From NCBI RefSeq assembly GCF_014646935.1, contig NZ_BMOF01000005.1:1-64000 (forward strand): a DNA stretch of 64,000 bases. Reading direction: 5' to 3'. Both the position numbers and the translations under genes were made by a program. Within the stretch, counting starts at the first letter, position 1, and each line of letters opens with the position of its first letter. Under the pieces are notes generated by a model that saw only the letters and a program-made list of their open reading frames with translations, was not told where the DNA came from and did not search any database. This DNA comes from Calditerricola satsumensis. Its GTDB lineage: Bacteria > Bacillota > Bacilli > Calditerricolales > Calditerricolaceae. Below, one piece after another: positions 25,123-35,625 of this stretch.

Positions 25123-25284
25123 TTACAGTTCTTCGATGCGAATGTCGAAATCGCTGTCGTTGTCGCAAAGGCACTGGCGGAAACCGGTTTCCACCTTGCC
25201 TTCCTTCGTCATGCGCCCGCGCAAGATGAACCGTTCGCCGCAGCGACGGCAACGAATCACAACCTTGTAGCGATTCGTCTTCAC
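25123..25284 (-). CDS. Small zinc-ribbon-like protein
   Basis: The 53-residue protein has CRRCG early and CLCDN later, giving three or four possible zinc ligands (Cys-x2-Cys ... Cys-x-Cys). The rest is basic and beta-rich: VIRCRRCGERFILRGRMTK, then FDIRIEEL. GTG 25284 is preferred because GGGGGGAG stands six bases ahead. An ATG at 25365 with its own weaker site would add 27 residues of low complexity. Function unknown; nucleic-acid or protein binding is possible. Confidence 0.6.
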   Translation of the reverse strand: MKTNRYKVVIRCRRCGERFILRGRMTKEGKVETGFRQCLCDNDSDFDIRIEEL

Positions 25285-25395
25285 CGAAGACTCCCCCCTG
25301 TCCGTCTTAGTGTTGCCACTTACCGCCGGTTTTAGAACGAGCGGTTCCGGCTTCGCTTTGGCCATCTCGACTTCCCCCTTTCCGTTGACGGGGTT

Positions 25396-25424
25396 TTGCG
25401 TGGTCTTGATTCTGTGCGTATGAT
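25396..25424 (+). promoter_or_regulatory. Putative promoter of ansA
   Basis: TTGCGT (25396-25401) and TATGAT (25419-25424) are 17 bp apart, about 29 bp before the ansA TTG start. The -35 matches only three positions. Confidence 0.45.
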
Positions 25425-25452
25425 GAAGACAGACAAAAAGGAGGCGATTCCG

Positions 25453-26430
25453 TTGAACCGCCCTCACGTTGTGGTCATCAACACCGGCGGAACCATCGCC
25501 ATGCGCGCATCAGGCGGAAAAGGCGTGGTCCCCGCAAGCGAGCCGCCGTTTTCCGCCCTGCTTCCCCACCTCGAGCGGCACGCGCGCATCACGATGGACG
25601 ACTACCTGAACGTTCCGTCGCCCCACATGACGCCGCGGCACATGTTGGCCCTCGCGCAACGGGTACAGGCGACGGTGAGGCAAAGCGACGTTCACGGCGT
25701 CGTGATCACGCACGGGACGGACACGCTAGAAGAGACCGCCTTCCTGCTTGACCTGGTGGTCAAAACGGACAAGCCCATCGTCGTGACCGGCGCCATGCGC
25801 GCCAGCGACGAACTGGGAGCCGACGGACCGGTCAACCTCCTCGCCGCCGTGCGGGTCGCGGCACACCCGGAAAGCGGGGGCAAAGGCGTGCTGGTGGTGT
25901 TCAACGACGAGATCCATGCCGCCCGTTACGTGACGAAAACGCACAGCACCAACGTGGCCACCTTTCAATCGCCCCAGCACGGCCCCATCGGCACCGTCAC
26001 CCAGGCCGACATCTTCTACCACCACGCGCCACTGGTGCGGGAGCATTTCCCGGCGCAGGCCCTGGCCGAAAACGTCGCCCTCGTGAAAGCCGCCGCGGGA
26101 ATGGACGACTTCTTCCTGCAGGCGTGCGCCGACCGCGGCGTCGACGGCGTGGTGATCGAAGCCCTCGGCCTCGGCAATCTGCCGCCGGCCATGGTGCCCG
26201 GCGTACGTCGGCTGCTCGCGGCGCGCATCCCGGTCGTCCTCGTCTCCCGCTGCTACAACGGCATGGTGCTGCCGGTGTACGGCTACGAAGGCGGCGGCCG
26301 CCAGCTGCACAAGCTGGGGGTCATCCTGTCTTCCGGGCGGCTGAACGGGCAAAAGGCGCGGATCAAGCTGATGGTCACCCTGTCCCTCAGCCGAGACCTG
26401 GACCAACTGCGGGAATGGTTCCGCCAATAG
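25453..26430 (+). CDS. ansA: L-asparaginase (type I-like)
   Basis: Asparaginase hydrolyses asparagine to aspartate and ammonia. The 325-residue protein has the first catalytic threonine in NTGGTIAM (residues 10-17) and the second site in THGTDTLEETA (about 87-97). TGAMRASDELGADGPVN and later GLGNLPP are further family marks. No signal peptide, so it is probably cytoplasmic. The start is TTG 25453, eight bases after AAAGGAGG; in-frame residues upstream are not conserved. It converges on the iclR gene, which ends two bases beyond. Confidence 0.92.
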   Translation: MNRPHVVVINTGGTIAMRASGGKGVVPASEPPFSALLPHLERHARITMDDYLNVPSPHMTPRHMLALAQRVQATVRQSDVHGVVITHGTDTLEETAFLLDLVVKTDKPIVVTGAMRASDELGADGPVNLLAAVRVAAHPESGGKGVLVVFNDEIHAARYVTKTHSTNVATFQSPQHGPIGTVTQADIFYHHAPLVREHFPAQALAENVALVKAAAGMDDFFLQACADRGVDGVVIEALGLGNLPPAMVPGVRRLLAARIPVVLVSRCYNGMVLPVYGYEGGGRQLHKLGVILSSGRLNGQKARIKLMVTLSLSRDLDQLREWFRQ

Positions 26431-26432
26431 GG

Positions 26433-27176
26433 TTACGGGACGAGCCGCCCCATCCGCTTGGCCGCTTCGATGACATGCGGAGCAATCTCCTGCATCTTCT
26501 CCAGGGTGAGGCGGCTTGCGGGCCCCGAGACGGACAAGGCGGCCGCCAGGCGCCCCGATCGGCTGAAGATCGGGGCCGCCACCGCCGCCGTTCCCGCCTC
26601 CCGTTCCTCGACGCTGGTGGCGTAGCCGCGCGCGCGGATGGCCTCCAGCTGGCGCACGTAGGCGTGTTTGTCCACCTGCGGCGGCCAGTCCGGATCGGCA
26701 AGGATTTCCGCCCGGGTTTCGGGATCTGCATACGCCACCAGCACTTTGCTCGACGCGCCGACGGAAAGCGGTAGGCGCACCCCGATGGGAGCCACGCGGC
26801 GAATCGTCTGCTGGCTTTCCACGGCCTGCACGCGCACGCGGTGCTTCCCGTCGCGCACATACAAGCTGACCGTCTCGTCGAGCAGGTCGCGCAGCCGCTC
26901 CATCTCCGGGAGAAAGAGGACCGCCGGGTCATGCGGAAGCGTCAAATTTCCCGCCAGCTCCCACACGCTGTAGCCGAGGCGGTATTTCTCCGTGACGCTG
27001 TCGCGCATGACGAAGCCTTTTTCCTCCAGGGTGTTCAACAAGCGGTGAACGGTGCTCTTGTTGAGCGACACCCGTTTGGCGATCTCCGTCAGGCTCAGCT
27101 CTTTCGCTTCCGAAAACGCGAGCAGAATGTCCAGGGCCCGTTCGACCGCGCGAACGGTCAGCTTGTGCCCTTCCAT
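26433..27176 (-). CDS. IclR family transcriptional regulator
   Basis: The 247-residue protein has an N-terminal winged helix-turn-helix (about 7-65, with LSLTEIAKRVSLNKSTVHRLL). An IclR effector domain follows, including LPLSVGASSKVLVAY and SVEEREAGTAAVAAPIF. The ATG at 27176 fits the family N-terminus (MEGHKLTVRAVERALDIL) although its ribosome site is weak. An upstream ATG at 27254 would overlap its own promoter and has no ribosome site. Palindromes near its own promoter and that of acnA suggest it controls both. The effector is unknown; it is distinct from CcpC, which regulates aconitase in B. subtilis. Confidence 0.88.
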   Translation of the reverse strand: MEGHKLTVRAVERALDILLAFSEAKELSLTEIAKRVSLNKSTVHRLLNTLEEKGFVMRDSVTEKYRLGYSVWELAGNLTLPHDPAVLFLPEMERLRDLLDETVSLYVRDGKHRVRVQAVESQQTIRRVAPIGVRLPLSVGASSKVLVAYADPETRAEILADPDWPPQVDKHAYVRQLEAIRARGYATSVEEREAGTAAVAAPIFSRSGRLAAALSVSGPASRLTLEKMQEIAPHVIEAAKRMGRLVP

Positions 27177-27221
27177 GGCGATGACCCCAATCTGTGTGGA
27201 AAAATCGGAGGACCGCTGAAA

Positions 27222-27240
27222 CGTTCCACTATATGAAACG
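27222..27240. promoter_or_regulatory. Putative IclR operator in the iclR leader
   Basis: A 19-bp imperfect palindrome reads on the minus strand CGTTTCAT-ATA-GTGGAACG. It matches the acnA site half for half (GTTTCAT-N3-ATGAAAC with two mismatches) and lies about 6-24 bases after the predicted transcription start. Confidence 0.6.
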
Positions 27241-27252
27241 TCCTCGGTAACC

Positions 27253-27281
27253 ATTGTACTGGACAGGCCGTCATCCGTAAA
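27253..27281 (-). promoter_or_regulatory. Sigma-A promoter of iclR
   Basis: On the minus strand TTTACG (27276-27281, 4/6) and TACAAT (27253-27258, 5/6) are separated by 17 bp. Confidence 0.6.
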
Positions 27282-27325
27282 GCGCCCGGGAAGGGTAGAA
27301 GAGCCTGCGGGAATCCAAAATAGGG

Positions 27326-27354
27326 ATGACGTTCCGGCTTCGATGCGCTATAAT
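27326..27354 (+). promoter_or_regulatory. Sigma-A promoter of acnA
   Basis: ATGACG (27326-27331, 4/6) and a perfect TATAAT (27349-27354) are 17 bp apart. The predicted start near 27361 leaves a leader of about 78 nt. Confidence 0.72.
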
Positions 27355-27367
27355 GGTGTCAGGTGGA

Positions 27368-27393
27368 GAAACCTGGTTTCATAGAATGAAACC
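27368..27393. promoter_or_regulatory. Putative IclR operator downstream of the acnA promoter
   Basis: A perfect 19-bp palindrome GGTTTCAT-AGA-ATGAAACC lies at 27375-27393. An extra half-site GAAACC (27368-27373) makes a second, smaller palindrome GAAACC-T-GGTTTC. It covers roughly +8 to +33 of the transcript, a position suited to repression. Confidence 0.68.
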
Positions 27394-27438
27394 TCATCCG
27401 CCGCCGTACACCTTGCCACACAGGAGGGATGGTTAAAG

Positions 27439-30174
<2,736 letters not shown>

Positions 30175-30192
30175 CGCCGCCGCACCCACGTA

Positions 30193-30226
30193 CCCCCGGG
30201 CGGGACCTTTCCCGCTCGGGGTTTTT
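30193..30226 (+). terminator. Rho-independent terminator of acnA
   Basis: An 11-bp GC-rich stem with one mismatched pair (30194-30204 with 30211-30221) is followed by TTTTT. Confidence 0.85.
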
Positions 30227-30242
30227 CCATGCCCGCCCAAAC

Positions 30243-30282
30243 AAAAAACGCGCTCCCCATCCGTCCCGGGACGGGGAGCGCG
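30243..30282 (-). terminator. Rho-independent terminator of gudB
   Basis: The long minus-strand hairpin has CGCGCTCCCC pairing with GGGGAGCGCG and is followed by TTTTTTG. It lies back to back with the acnA terminator. Confidence 0.88.
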
Positions 30283-30297
30283 ACTCGCCCGCTTTCC

Positions 30298-31602
30298 CTA
30301 CACCCAGCCGCGGAAGCGCGCCGCTTCGGCCATCTTGCGCACGCCGACCATGTACGCGGCCAGGCGCATGTCCACCTTGCGCGACTGCGCCGTCTGGTAC
30401 ACGTTCTCGAAGGCGCGCACCATCATCTCTTCGAGCTTGCGCTCCACTTCTTCCTCGCTCCAGTAATAGCCCTGGTTGTTTTGCACCCATTCGAAATAGG
30501 ACACGGTGACGCCGCCGGCGCTGGCCAGCACGTCGGGTACGAGGAGGATGCCGCGCTCGGTGAGGATCTTCGTGGCCTCATAGGTCGTCGGCCCATTGGC
30601 CGCCTCGACGATGATCTTCGCCTTGATGTTGGGCGCGTTCTCCTTGGTGATCTGGTTCGCAACCGCCGCCGGCACCAAGATGTCGCAATCGAGCTCCAGC
30701 ATCTCCTTGTTCGTGATCGTGTTCTTAAATAAGGGTGTCACCGTGCCGAAGGAGTCGCGGCGGTCAAGGAGGTAATCGATGTCGAGGCCATTCGGGTCAT
30801 AGAGGGCCCCGTAGGCGTCGGAAATGGCGATCACCTTGGCCCCCGCGTCGTGCATGAACTTGGCCAGGTAGCCGCCGGCGTTGCCAAAGCCCTGGACGAT
30901 GACGCGCGCACCTTCCAGGTTGATGCCGCGCTTCTTCGCCGCCTCGCGGATGCAGATCGTGACGCCCTTGGCCGTGGCCGTCTCCCGGCCGCGCGACCCG
31001 CCAAGCACGAGGGGCTTGCCGGTGATGAAGGCCGGGCTGTCAAACTCGCGAATGCGGCTGTACTCGTCCATCATCCAGGCCATGATTTGCGAATTCGTGT
31101 ACACGTCCGGCGCAGGGATGTCCTTCGCCGGACCGACGATCTGGCTGATGGCCCGCACATAGCCGCGGCTGAGGCGCTCGAGTTCGCGGAACGACATTTT
31201 CCGCGGGTCGCATTTGATTGCGCCTTTCCCGCCGCCATAAGGAAGATCCATAATGCCGCACTTGATGCTCATCCAGATGGAGAGCGCTTTCACTTCATCC
31301 AACGTCACATCGGGATGAAAGCGCACGCCCCCCTTGGTGGGCCCCACCGCGTCGTTGTGCTGGGCGCGGTAACCGGTAAACACCTTTACCGATCCGTCGT
31401 CCATCCGCACGGGAATGCGCACGGTGAGCACGCGGATCGGCTCCTCCAACAATTCGTACACCTGCTCGGGATACCCCAGCTTGTCCAGCGCTTCTTTGAT
31501 CACGCGCTGTGTCGCGGCGAGCAGCTCCGCACCCGCCTTTTCCGCATCCCGTTCCCGTTCTGCGGTGCTTTTCTCGTTTTCTTTCGCCACGCTGTCGCCC
31601 AT
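30298..31602 (-). CDS. gudB: NAD-specific glutamate dehydrogenase
   Basis: The enzyme deaminates glutamate to 2-oxoglutarate. The 434-residue protein is of the hexameric type with [20 protein letters not shown] (residues 95-114 or so), the catalytic-lysine region [18 protein letters not shown], and a Rossmann domain with [12 protein letters not shown]. No inserted repeat like that of inactive B. subtilis GudB is evident. GAGGTGG lies upstream of the ATG at 31602; the in-frame extension to 31929 overlaps crcB and is not used. It faces acnA, so both genes touch the 2-oxoglutarate node. Confidence 0.95.
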   Translation of the reverse strand: MGDSVAKENEKSTAERERDAEKAGAELLAATQRVIKEALDKLGYPEQVYELLEEPIRVLTVRIPVRMDDGSVKVFTGYRAQHNDAVGPTKGGVRFHPDVTLDEVKALSIWMSIKCGIMDLPYGGGKGAIKCDPRKMSFRELERLSRGYVRAISQIVGPAKDIPAPDVYTNSQIMAWMMDEYSRIREFDSPAFITGKPLVLGGSRGRETATAKGVTICIREAAKKRGINLEGARVIVQGFGNAGGYLAKFMHDAGAKVIAISDAYGALYDPNGLDIDYLLDRRDSFGTVTPLFKNTITNKEMLELDCDILVPAAVANQITKENAPNIKAKIIVEAANGPTTYEATKILTERGILLVPDVLASAGGVTVSYFEWVQNNQGYYWSEEEVERKLEEMMVRAFENVYQTAQSRKVDMRLAAYMVGVRKMAEAARFRGWV

Positions 31603-31663
31603 CGACAAACCACCTCGATACCGTTTCTCAATCGCTGTGATTCCGTTTGCCTTTTCCCTAACA

Positions 31664-31692
31664 AGTATACACCGGAAGGGCGGGCGGGAAAA
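31664..31692 (-). promoter_or_regulatory. Possible promoter of gudB
   Basis: On the minus strand TATACT (31664-31669) is a good -10. The best -35 at 17 bp is TTTTCC (3/6). It lies about 62 bp before the ATG. Confidence 0.4.
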
Positions 31693-31708
31693 GAGCGCGC
31701 GCTTTCCC

Positions 31709-32083
31709 TTACCCAGCTCGTCCCAGCAACAGGCCGAGCCACACCGCCGCCACACCGGCGACGACGCTGCCCACGGCGTAGCCGAGGACCAGCGCCGTCT
31801 GCCCGCTTTCCAGAAGACGCAGGATTTCCAGACTGAACGACGAAAAGGTCGTAAAGGAGCCCAAAAATCCGCCCACCAGCGCCGTGTACGCCGTTGGGGA
31901 CAATCCGCCCCGCTCGAGCCCCACGGCATAAAGCAGGCCGATCAGGAACGACCCGACCACATTGACGAAGAACGTGGCGACAGGGAACGAACCGGGCCAC
32001 CATTTGGCCGCCGCCTGCGCCAGACCGACGCGCAGGCAGGCCCCGACAATCCCGCCGACGGCCACCCATCCCCACAGGGCCAT
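31709..32083 (-). CDS. crcB: Fluoride ion channel CrcB/FluC
   Basis: FluC dimers export fluoride. The 124-residue protein has four membrane spans, the conserved asparagine segment [12 protein letters not shown] (about 37-48) and [15 protein letters not shown] with the phenylalanine-box (about 70-84). The ATG at 32083 lies six bases after the ddl stop, with AGGGGTGA as ribosome site, so it is probably cotranscribed with ddl. No fluoride riboswitch was noticed. Many Firmicutes carry two crcB genes in tandem; only one is present here. Confidence 0.92.
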   Translation of the reverse strand: MALWGWVAVGGIVGACLRVGLAQAAAKWWPGSFPVATFFVNVVGSFLIGLLYAVGLERGGLSPTAYTALVGGFLGSFTTFSSFSLEILRLLESGQTALVLGYAVGSVVAGVAAVWLGLLLGRAG

Positions 32084-32088
32084 GGCCG

Positions 32089-33036
32089 TCACCCCTGCGG
32101 CTTGCGCAGGGCCAGCTGGATGAGGCGATCCACCATGTCCGGATACGACAGCCCGTAGGCCCGCGCCGCGTCGGGAAAGAGGCTCGTTTCCGTCATGCCG
32201 GGTAGCGTGTTCACCTCCAGCAGCACCGGATCGCCACCGTCCTTCGGCACGATGAAGTCGACGCGGGCGTAGTTTTGGCAATCGAGCAAACGGTAGGCGG
32301 CGACGGCCCACTCCCGCACCTTCCGCTCGGCCTCCGGGGCGATGCGGGCGGGGATGATGTGCTCGCTGCCCCCCGGCGTATATTTCGACTCATAATCATA
32401 GTAGAAGTTTTTGCGGGGTACAATTTCGATGACCGGCAGCGCGACGGGCGTTTCATCACCGAGAACGCCCACCGTCACCTCCACGCCGGGAACGAAAGAC
32501 TCGACCAGGATGGTGTCGTCATAGCGAGCGGCTTGTTCAAGGCCCGGGCGAACCTCTTCTTCCCGCTGCGCCACCGTCAGCCCAACCGTTGACCCCTCGC
32601 GGTTGGGCTTGATCACGAGGGGCAAGCCCAGTTCGCGGACCAATTCTTCCGGCGTCACGCGATCCAGCTCCTCCCGCCGGATCACCCGGTCGGGCGCCAC
32701 GCGAATGCCCGCCTGCCGTGCGAGGGTCTTGGATCGCACCTTGTCCATCGCCAGCGCGCTAGCCAGCACGCCCGAACCCACATACGGGATGCCAAGCAGA
32801 TCGAGAAGGCCTTGCAGCCGCCCGTCCTCGCCATAGCGGCCGTGAAGGGCGATGTACACCACATCAGCCTGAAGCTGAACCAGCTGGGCTAGGCATTCGC
32901 GCGTGGGCCGAAAGTCAATCCCGATCACCTCATAGCCCTTGGCCCGCAGCGCGTTCATGATGCCACGCCCCGTGCGCAGCGAAACCTCCCGTTCGCTTGA
33001 GTCGCCGCCGTACAGCACGACAACGCGTACCGCCAC
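32089..33036 (-). CDS. ddl: D-alanine--D-alanine ligase
   Basis: Ddl joins two D-alanines for peptidoglycan precursors. The 315-residue protein has the N-terminal VVLYGGDSSEREVSLRTG, the ATP-grasp segments GLPLVIKPNREGSTVGLT and, near the C-terminus, YARVDFIVPK and LLEVNTLPGMTETS. It starts at GTG 33036 after AAGGAGT; the upstream frame to 33129 has no ribosome site. It is of the standard D-Ala-D-Ala type as far as motifs show. Confidence 0.95.
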   Translation of the reverse strand: MAVRVVVLYGGDSSEREVSLRTGRGIMNALRAKGYEVIGIDFRPTRECLAQLVQLQADVVYIALHGRYGEDGRLQGLLDLLGIPYVGSGVLASALAMDKVRSKTLARQAGIRVAPDRVIRREELDRVTPEELVRELGLPLVIKPNREGSTVGLTVAQREEEVRPGLEQAARYDDTILVESFVPGVEVTVGVLGDETPVALPVIEIVPRKNFYYDYESKYTPGGSEHIIPARIAPEAERKVREWAVAAYRLLDCQNYARVDFIVPKDGGDPVLLEVNTLPGMTETSLFPDAARAYGLSYPDMVDRLIQLALRKPQG

Positions 33037-33161
33037 GCTCCGATCACTCCTTGTCTCTTTCTGCACGTGAGAATGTGCCGTCGGTTTCTCCCCCATTATA
33101 TACACGTCTTGCCCGTTCGGGTTGCGCATGCGACGAAGCCGAAGCGAAAGGAGCCAAAAAG

Positions 33162-33980
33162 GTGGAAAAACGGCTGCTTCTCGTTTTCGCCCATCCGGAC
33201 GACGAAAGCTTCACCGTCGGCGCCGTTGTGGCGCGCTATGTGCGCGAAGAGGGGTGCCGCGTACACCTTCTCCTGGCCACGCGCGGCGAAGCAGGCAAGC
33301 CCGGAAATCCGCCGGTTTGCTCACCGGTGATGTTGGCCATTCAGCGGGAGCGGGAGGCGCGCACTGCCTGTCGGATCTTGGGGATCGAACGCGTCACCTT
33401 CCTCGGCTTTCGCGACGGGCATCTGGCCGACGTGCCGCGGCACCACCTCGCCATCCCCATCGCCGCCTATCTGCGCACCTTCCGCCCCCAGGTCGTCGTC
33501 ACCTTTCCGCCCCACGGCATCTCGGGGCATCCGGACCACCGCGCCATCCAGCAAGCCACCTATGCCGCCGTCACGGCGCCGGGCCTCCCCGACGAGGTGG
33601 CACGGCTGTACTACGTGACGCTGCCGGCTTCCGCTGCAGAAGCGTCACGCCGGCGCGTCTTCACCGATCCGGACGAAGCCCTCGCCGCCACCGTAAGCGG
33701 CGAGGGCTACGCCCACGTTGCCGCCGCCGCTCTCGCCGCGCACCGGTCGCAACACCTGTCCGTCGAGGCGGTGTTTCCCGGAGCCACGCGCGGCGACGCG
33801 ACGCATGTGCGCACGAAAAGCCACTTCCTGCTCGCCTGGGCGCGCGTTCCCCAGCCGGCCCCCCCACGTTGGCGACCTGTTCGCCGGCCTGTAAGCGGGG
33901 AGCAGCCCTGCGTCTGGCCACGGTCATGCCCCAAAGTATCGCCACAGCGTTTCGATCGCCCCATCGGCGGCAATCGGTGA
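33162..33980 (+). CDS. PIG-L/LmbE-type deacetylase (BshB2-like), probable 3' frameshift
   Basis: The protein has the zinc-site motif AHPDDES (His11, Asp13, Asp14) and later SGHPDHRA with the third ligand. These mark N-acetylglucosaminyl deacetylases such as BshB of bacillithiol synthesis. It starts at GTG 33162 behind AAAGGAG. As written it is 272 residues and its tail overlaps mecA by 57 bp. A run of seven C at 33859-33865 precedes an alternative frame reading GDLFAGL then stop at 33894, the ending expected of BshB2-like proteins. One extra C, by error or mutation, would explain both features. The exact substrate is inferred. Confidence 0.78.
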   Translation: MEKRLLLVFAHPDDESFTVGAVVARYVREEGCRVHLLLATRGEAGKPGNPPVCSPVMLAIQREREARTACRILGIERVTFLGFRDGHLADVPRHHLAIPIAAYLRTFRPQVVVTFPPHGISGHPDHRAIQQATYAAVTAPGLPDEVARLYYVTLPASAAEASRRRVFTDPDEALAATVSGEGYAHVAAAALAAHRSQHLSVEAVFPGATRGDATHVRTKSHFLLAWARVPQPAPPRWRPVRRPVSGEQPCVWPRSCPKVSPQRFDRPIGGNR

Positions 33981-34505
33981 CCCGTATTCTTCCAACATCG
34001 CCATCGTCACGGCGTAAGGCTCCCCGTGCTCCGAAAGGATGGCGATGAGGGCATCGTAATCGGCTGGATCCAATGCCAAGGGGGGGAGCGACAGCACGTA
34101 CCGCTGACGGTAGTAATGCAGCTTTCCGCCGGAGTCCACGTACCGCCGAATGCGTCGGATCGCCTCGATCACCTGGTCCACGTCGGGAAAGGCGAAGACA
34201 ATCGTGTCGCTTTCCTCCAGCGTCACGTGCATTTCGTACCCCTCGTCGTCGTACGCGTTGTCGCTCTTGCCGCGCGTGACGATCACCACCATCCCCTGAG
34301 CGGGAAGGGCAAAAACTTCAACGGCCACCGGGCCGGTCACTTCGAATCCCAATTCCAGGTAGGCCTGTTCCATCATCTCCTGGAAAAGGTCGTGCACCTT
34401 GGGGATGTCCCGCCACATGTCCTCCTTGGCGATCCCGCGTTCGGTCAAGTCGTCAAACGTGAGGAAAAAGCGAACCTTGTCCGGGCTCAGCCGCTCGATG
34501 CGCAT
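33924..34505 (-). CDS. MecA-family adaptor protein (YpbH/MecB-like)
   Basis: MecA-type adaptors deliver substrates to ClpC. The 193-residue protein has the N-terminal substrate domain (MRIERLSPDKVRFFLTFDDL) and a C-terminal ClpC-binding domain with VFAFPDVDQVIEAIRRI. A central region with negative charges lies between. The ATG at 34505 lies six bases after AGGGGGG. Closeness to gudB and a length like YpbH (MecB) rather than MecA favour the paralogue. No competence genes are nearby. Confidence 0.85.
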   Translation of the reverse strand: MRIERLSPDKVRFFLTFDDLTERGIAKEDMWRDIPKVHDLFQEMMEQAYLELGFEVTGPVAVEVFALPAQGMVVIVTRGKSDNAYDDEGYEMHVTLEESDTIVFAFPDVDQVIEAIRRIRRYVDSGGKLHYYRQRYVLSLPPLALDPADYDALIAILSEHGEPYAVTMAMLEEYGSPIAADGAIETLWRYFGA

Positions 34506-34591
34506 GGCCAACCCCCCTGTCGTTCCCCTGCTACAGGATATGATGAGGAAAATCGAAAGGTTCGTAGAGGCTTATTATCCCATTGTCCGTG

Positions 34592-34624
34592 CAAAAAGCG
34601 CACCCCTCAACGGGGGTGCGCTTT
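34592..34624 (-). terminator. Terminator between a small membrane-protein gene and mecA
   Basis: A 12-bp stem AAAGCGCACCCC/GGGGTGCGCTTT (34595-34606 with 34613-34624) is followed by TTTTTGC on the minus strand. It lies five bases beyond the stop of the gene at 34629. Confidence 0.82.
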
Positions 34625-34628
34625 AAGC

Positions 34629-34916
34629 TCACATTGGCCGGGCCTCGGGGGCGTAATTCCGAAAGGCTTGGGCCCATTGCGCCATCTCCTGTTCCACCGA
34701 ACCCGCGTTTGATTCGGCAGCGGGCGGCACGGTCCGCTCCTCGGAAATGCCGCCGGAGTGGGCCGCAGCGGCAAACGCATCCTCCTCGCGCGATGGCGGA
34801 GGGCCTTCGCTGCGCGCGTCCAGTCCCTTGGTACGGTTCAGCATCTGGCTGATGGCCAACCCGGAGACCAGGCCAAGCGCGCTCCCGACGACAAAGGGCA
34901 TCCAACTGTTGCGCAC
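34629..34916 (-). CDS. Hypothetical small membrane-anchored protein
   Basis: The 95-residue protein begins at GTG 34916 behind AAGGAGG. It has one N-terminal membrane segment (about 6-24, with glycines in GSALGLVSGLAI). A polar tail follows, rich in Glu, Ala and Pro and likely disordered. It somewhat recalls YtxH-like general stress proteins in layout, but no signature confirms that. Function unknown. Confidence 0.55.
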   Translation of the reverse strand: MRNSWMPFVVGSALGLVSGLAISQMLNRTKGLDARSEGPPPSREEDAFAAAAHSGGISEERTVPPAAESNAGSVEQEMAQWAQAFRNYAPEARPM

Positions 34917-35030
34917 GGGCGTTCCTCCTTTTCCCTAGACCCTCGTAACAGCATCGTCTGCTGGTAGGTACAATACCCGTACGCGCGGCTCGTTATGCGG
35001 ACAACGGTCGCCGGGGCTACGCGTAAGGCG

Positions 35031-35465
35031 CTAGCGCAGGGGCGGTCCCCCGCGGCGAAGGGCGTCCTCCAGGCGCTTCCGCTGGCGAAAGAGCGCCACC
35101 GAGCGGTAGAGTTGGCCGCAGACGAAGGTGCTCCAGACGACGGTCATCACGGTTTCCATGCGTTGGAACTGAACGGCCAGCACAAAGCAGGCAAATCCGG
35201 CGAGCAGGAGCACGGTCAGGCGATGGCCGAGGTCGCCTGTCCGCCGCACGGCCCACAGCATGCGCAGTGCCCGGAAAATGGCGTAGGCCGCCAGCGCGGC
35301 AATGGCCACGCCCAGGAAGAGCTCCGTGGGGTTGACCAGCCACGCGCCCAGCCAGTCTTCCGCCGTTGCCGCCGGCACGGCTGGCCCGCCGGCGTCAAAT
35401 AACGCGGCAGCCAGGCGCCCCAAAAGCCAGCCGACCATGATGAGGAGAAACGATCGCCCGTACAT
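35031..35465 (-). CDS. Hypothetical integral membrane protein
   Basis: The 144-residue protein has hydrophobic segments at about 4-22, 47-65, 82-101 and a weaker fourth, with a basic C-terminus (RQRKRLEDALRR). No motif identifies it. It lies where B. subtilis has ypbE/ypbF-type genes, but I cannot match it to either. GGGGAGGAGG upstream of ATG 35465 supports translation. Confidence 0.55.
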   Translation of the reverse strand: MYGRSFLLIMVGWLLGRLAAALFDAGGPAVPAATAEDWLGAWLVNPTELFLGVAIAALAAYAIFRALRMLWAVRRTGDLGHRLTVLLLAGFACFVLAVQFQRMETVMTVVWSTFVCGQLYRSVALFRQRKRLEDALRRGGPPLR

Positions 35466-35625
35466 GCGGCCTCCTCCCCTTGCCCGGCACGGGTCGAGCC
35501 GACCCGCCGGTGCACTGTGCGCCCTGCGCGCTCCTGTTTTACGTTATGCGCGCGCGGCGCAAACCCGTCATCCCAACGGGAGGCGCTGGCAGGAAAAAGG
35601 GGCAGCAGCGCCAGGCCTTCGCCGA

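Noticed and set aside
30298-31929. Longer glutamate dehydrogenase beginning at 31929
   Set aside because: The extra N-terminal part is antisense/shifted crcB sequence; the ATG at 31602 has a proper ribosome site and gives the family length.
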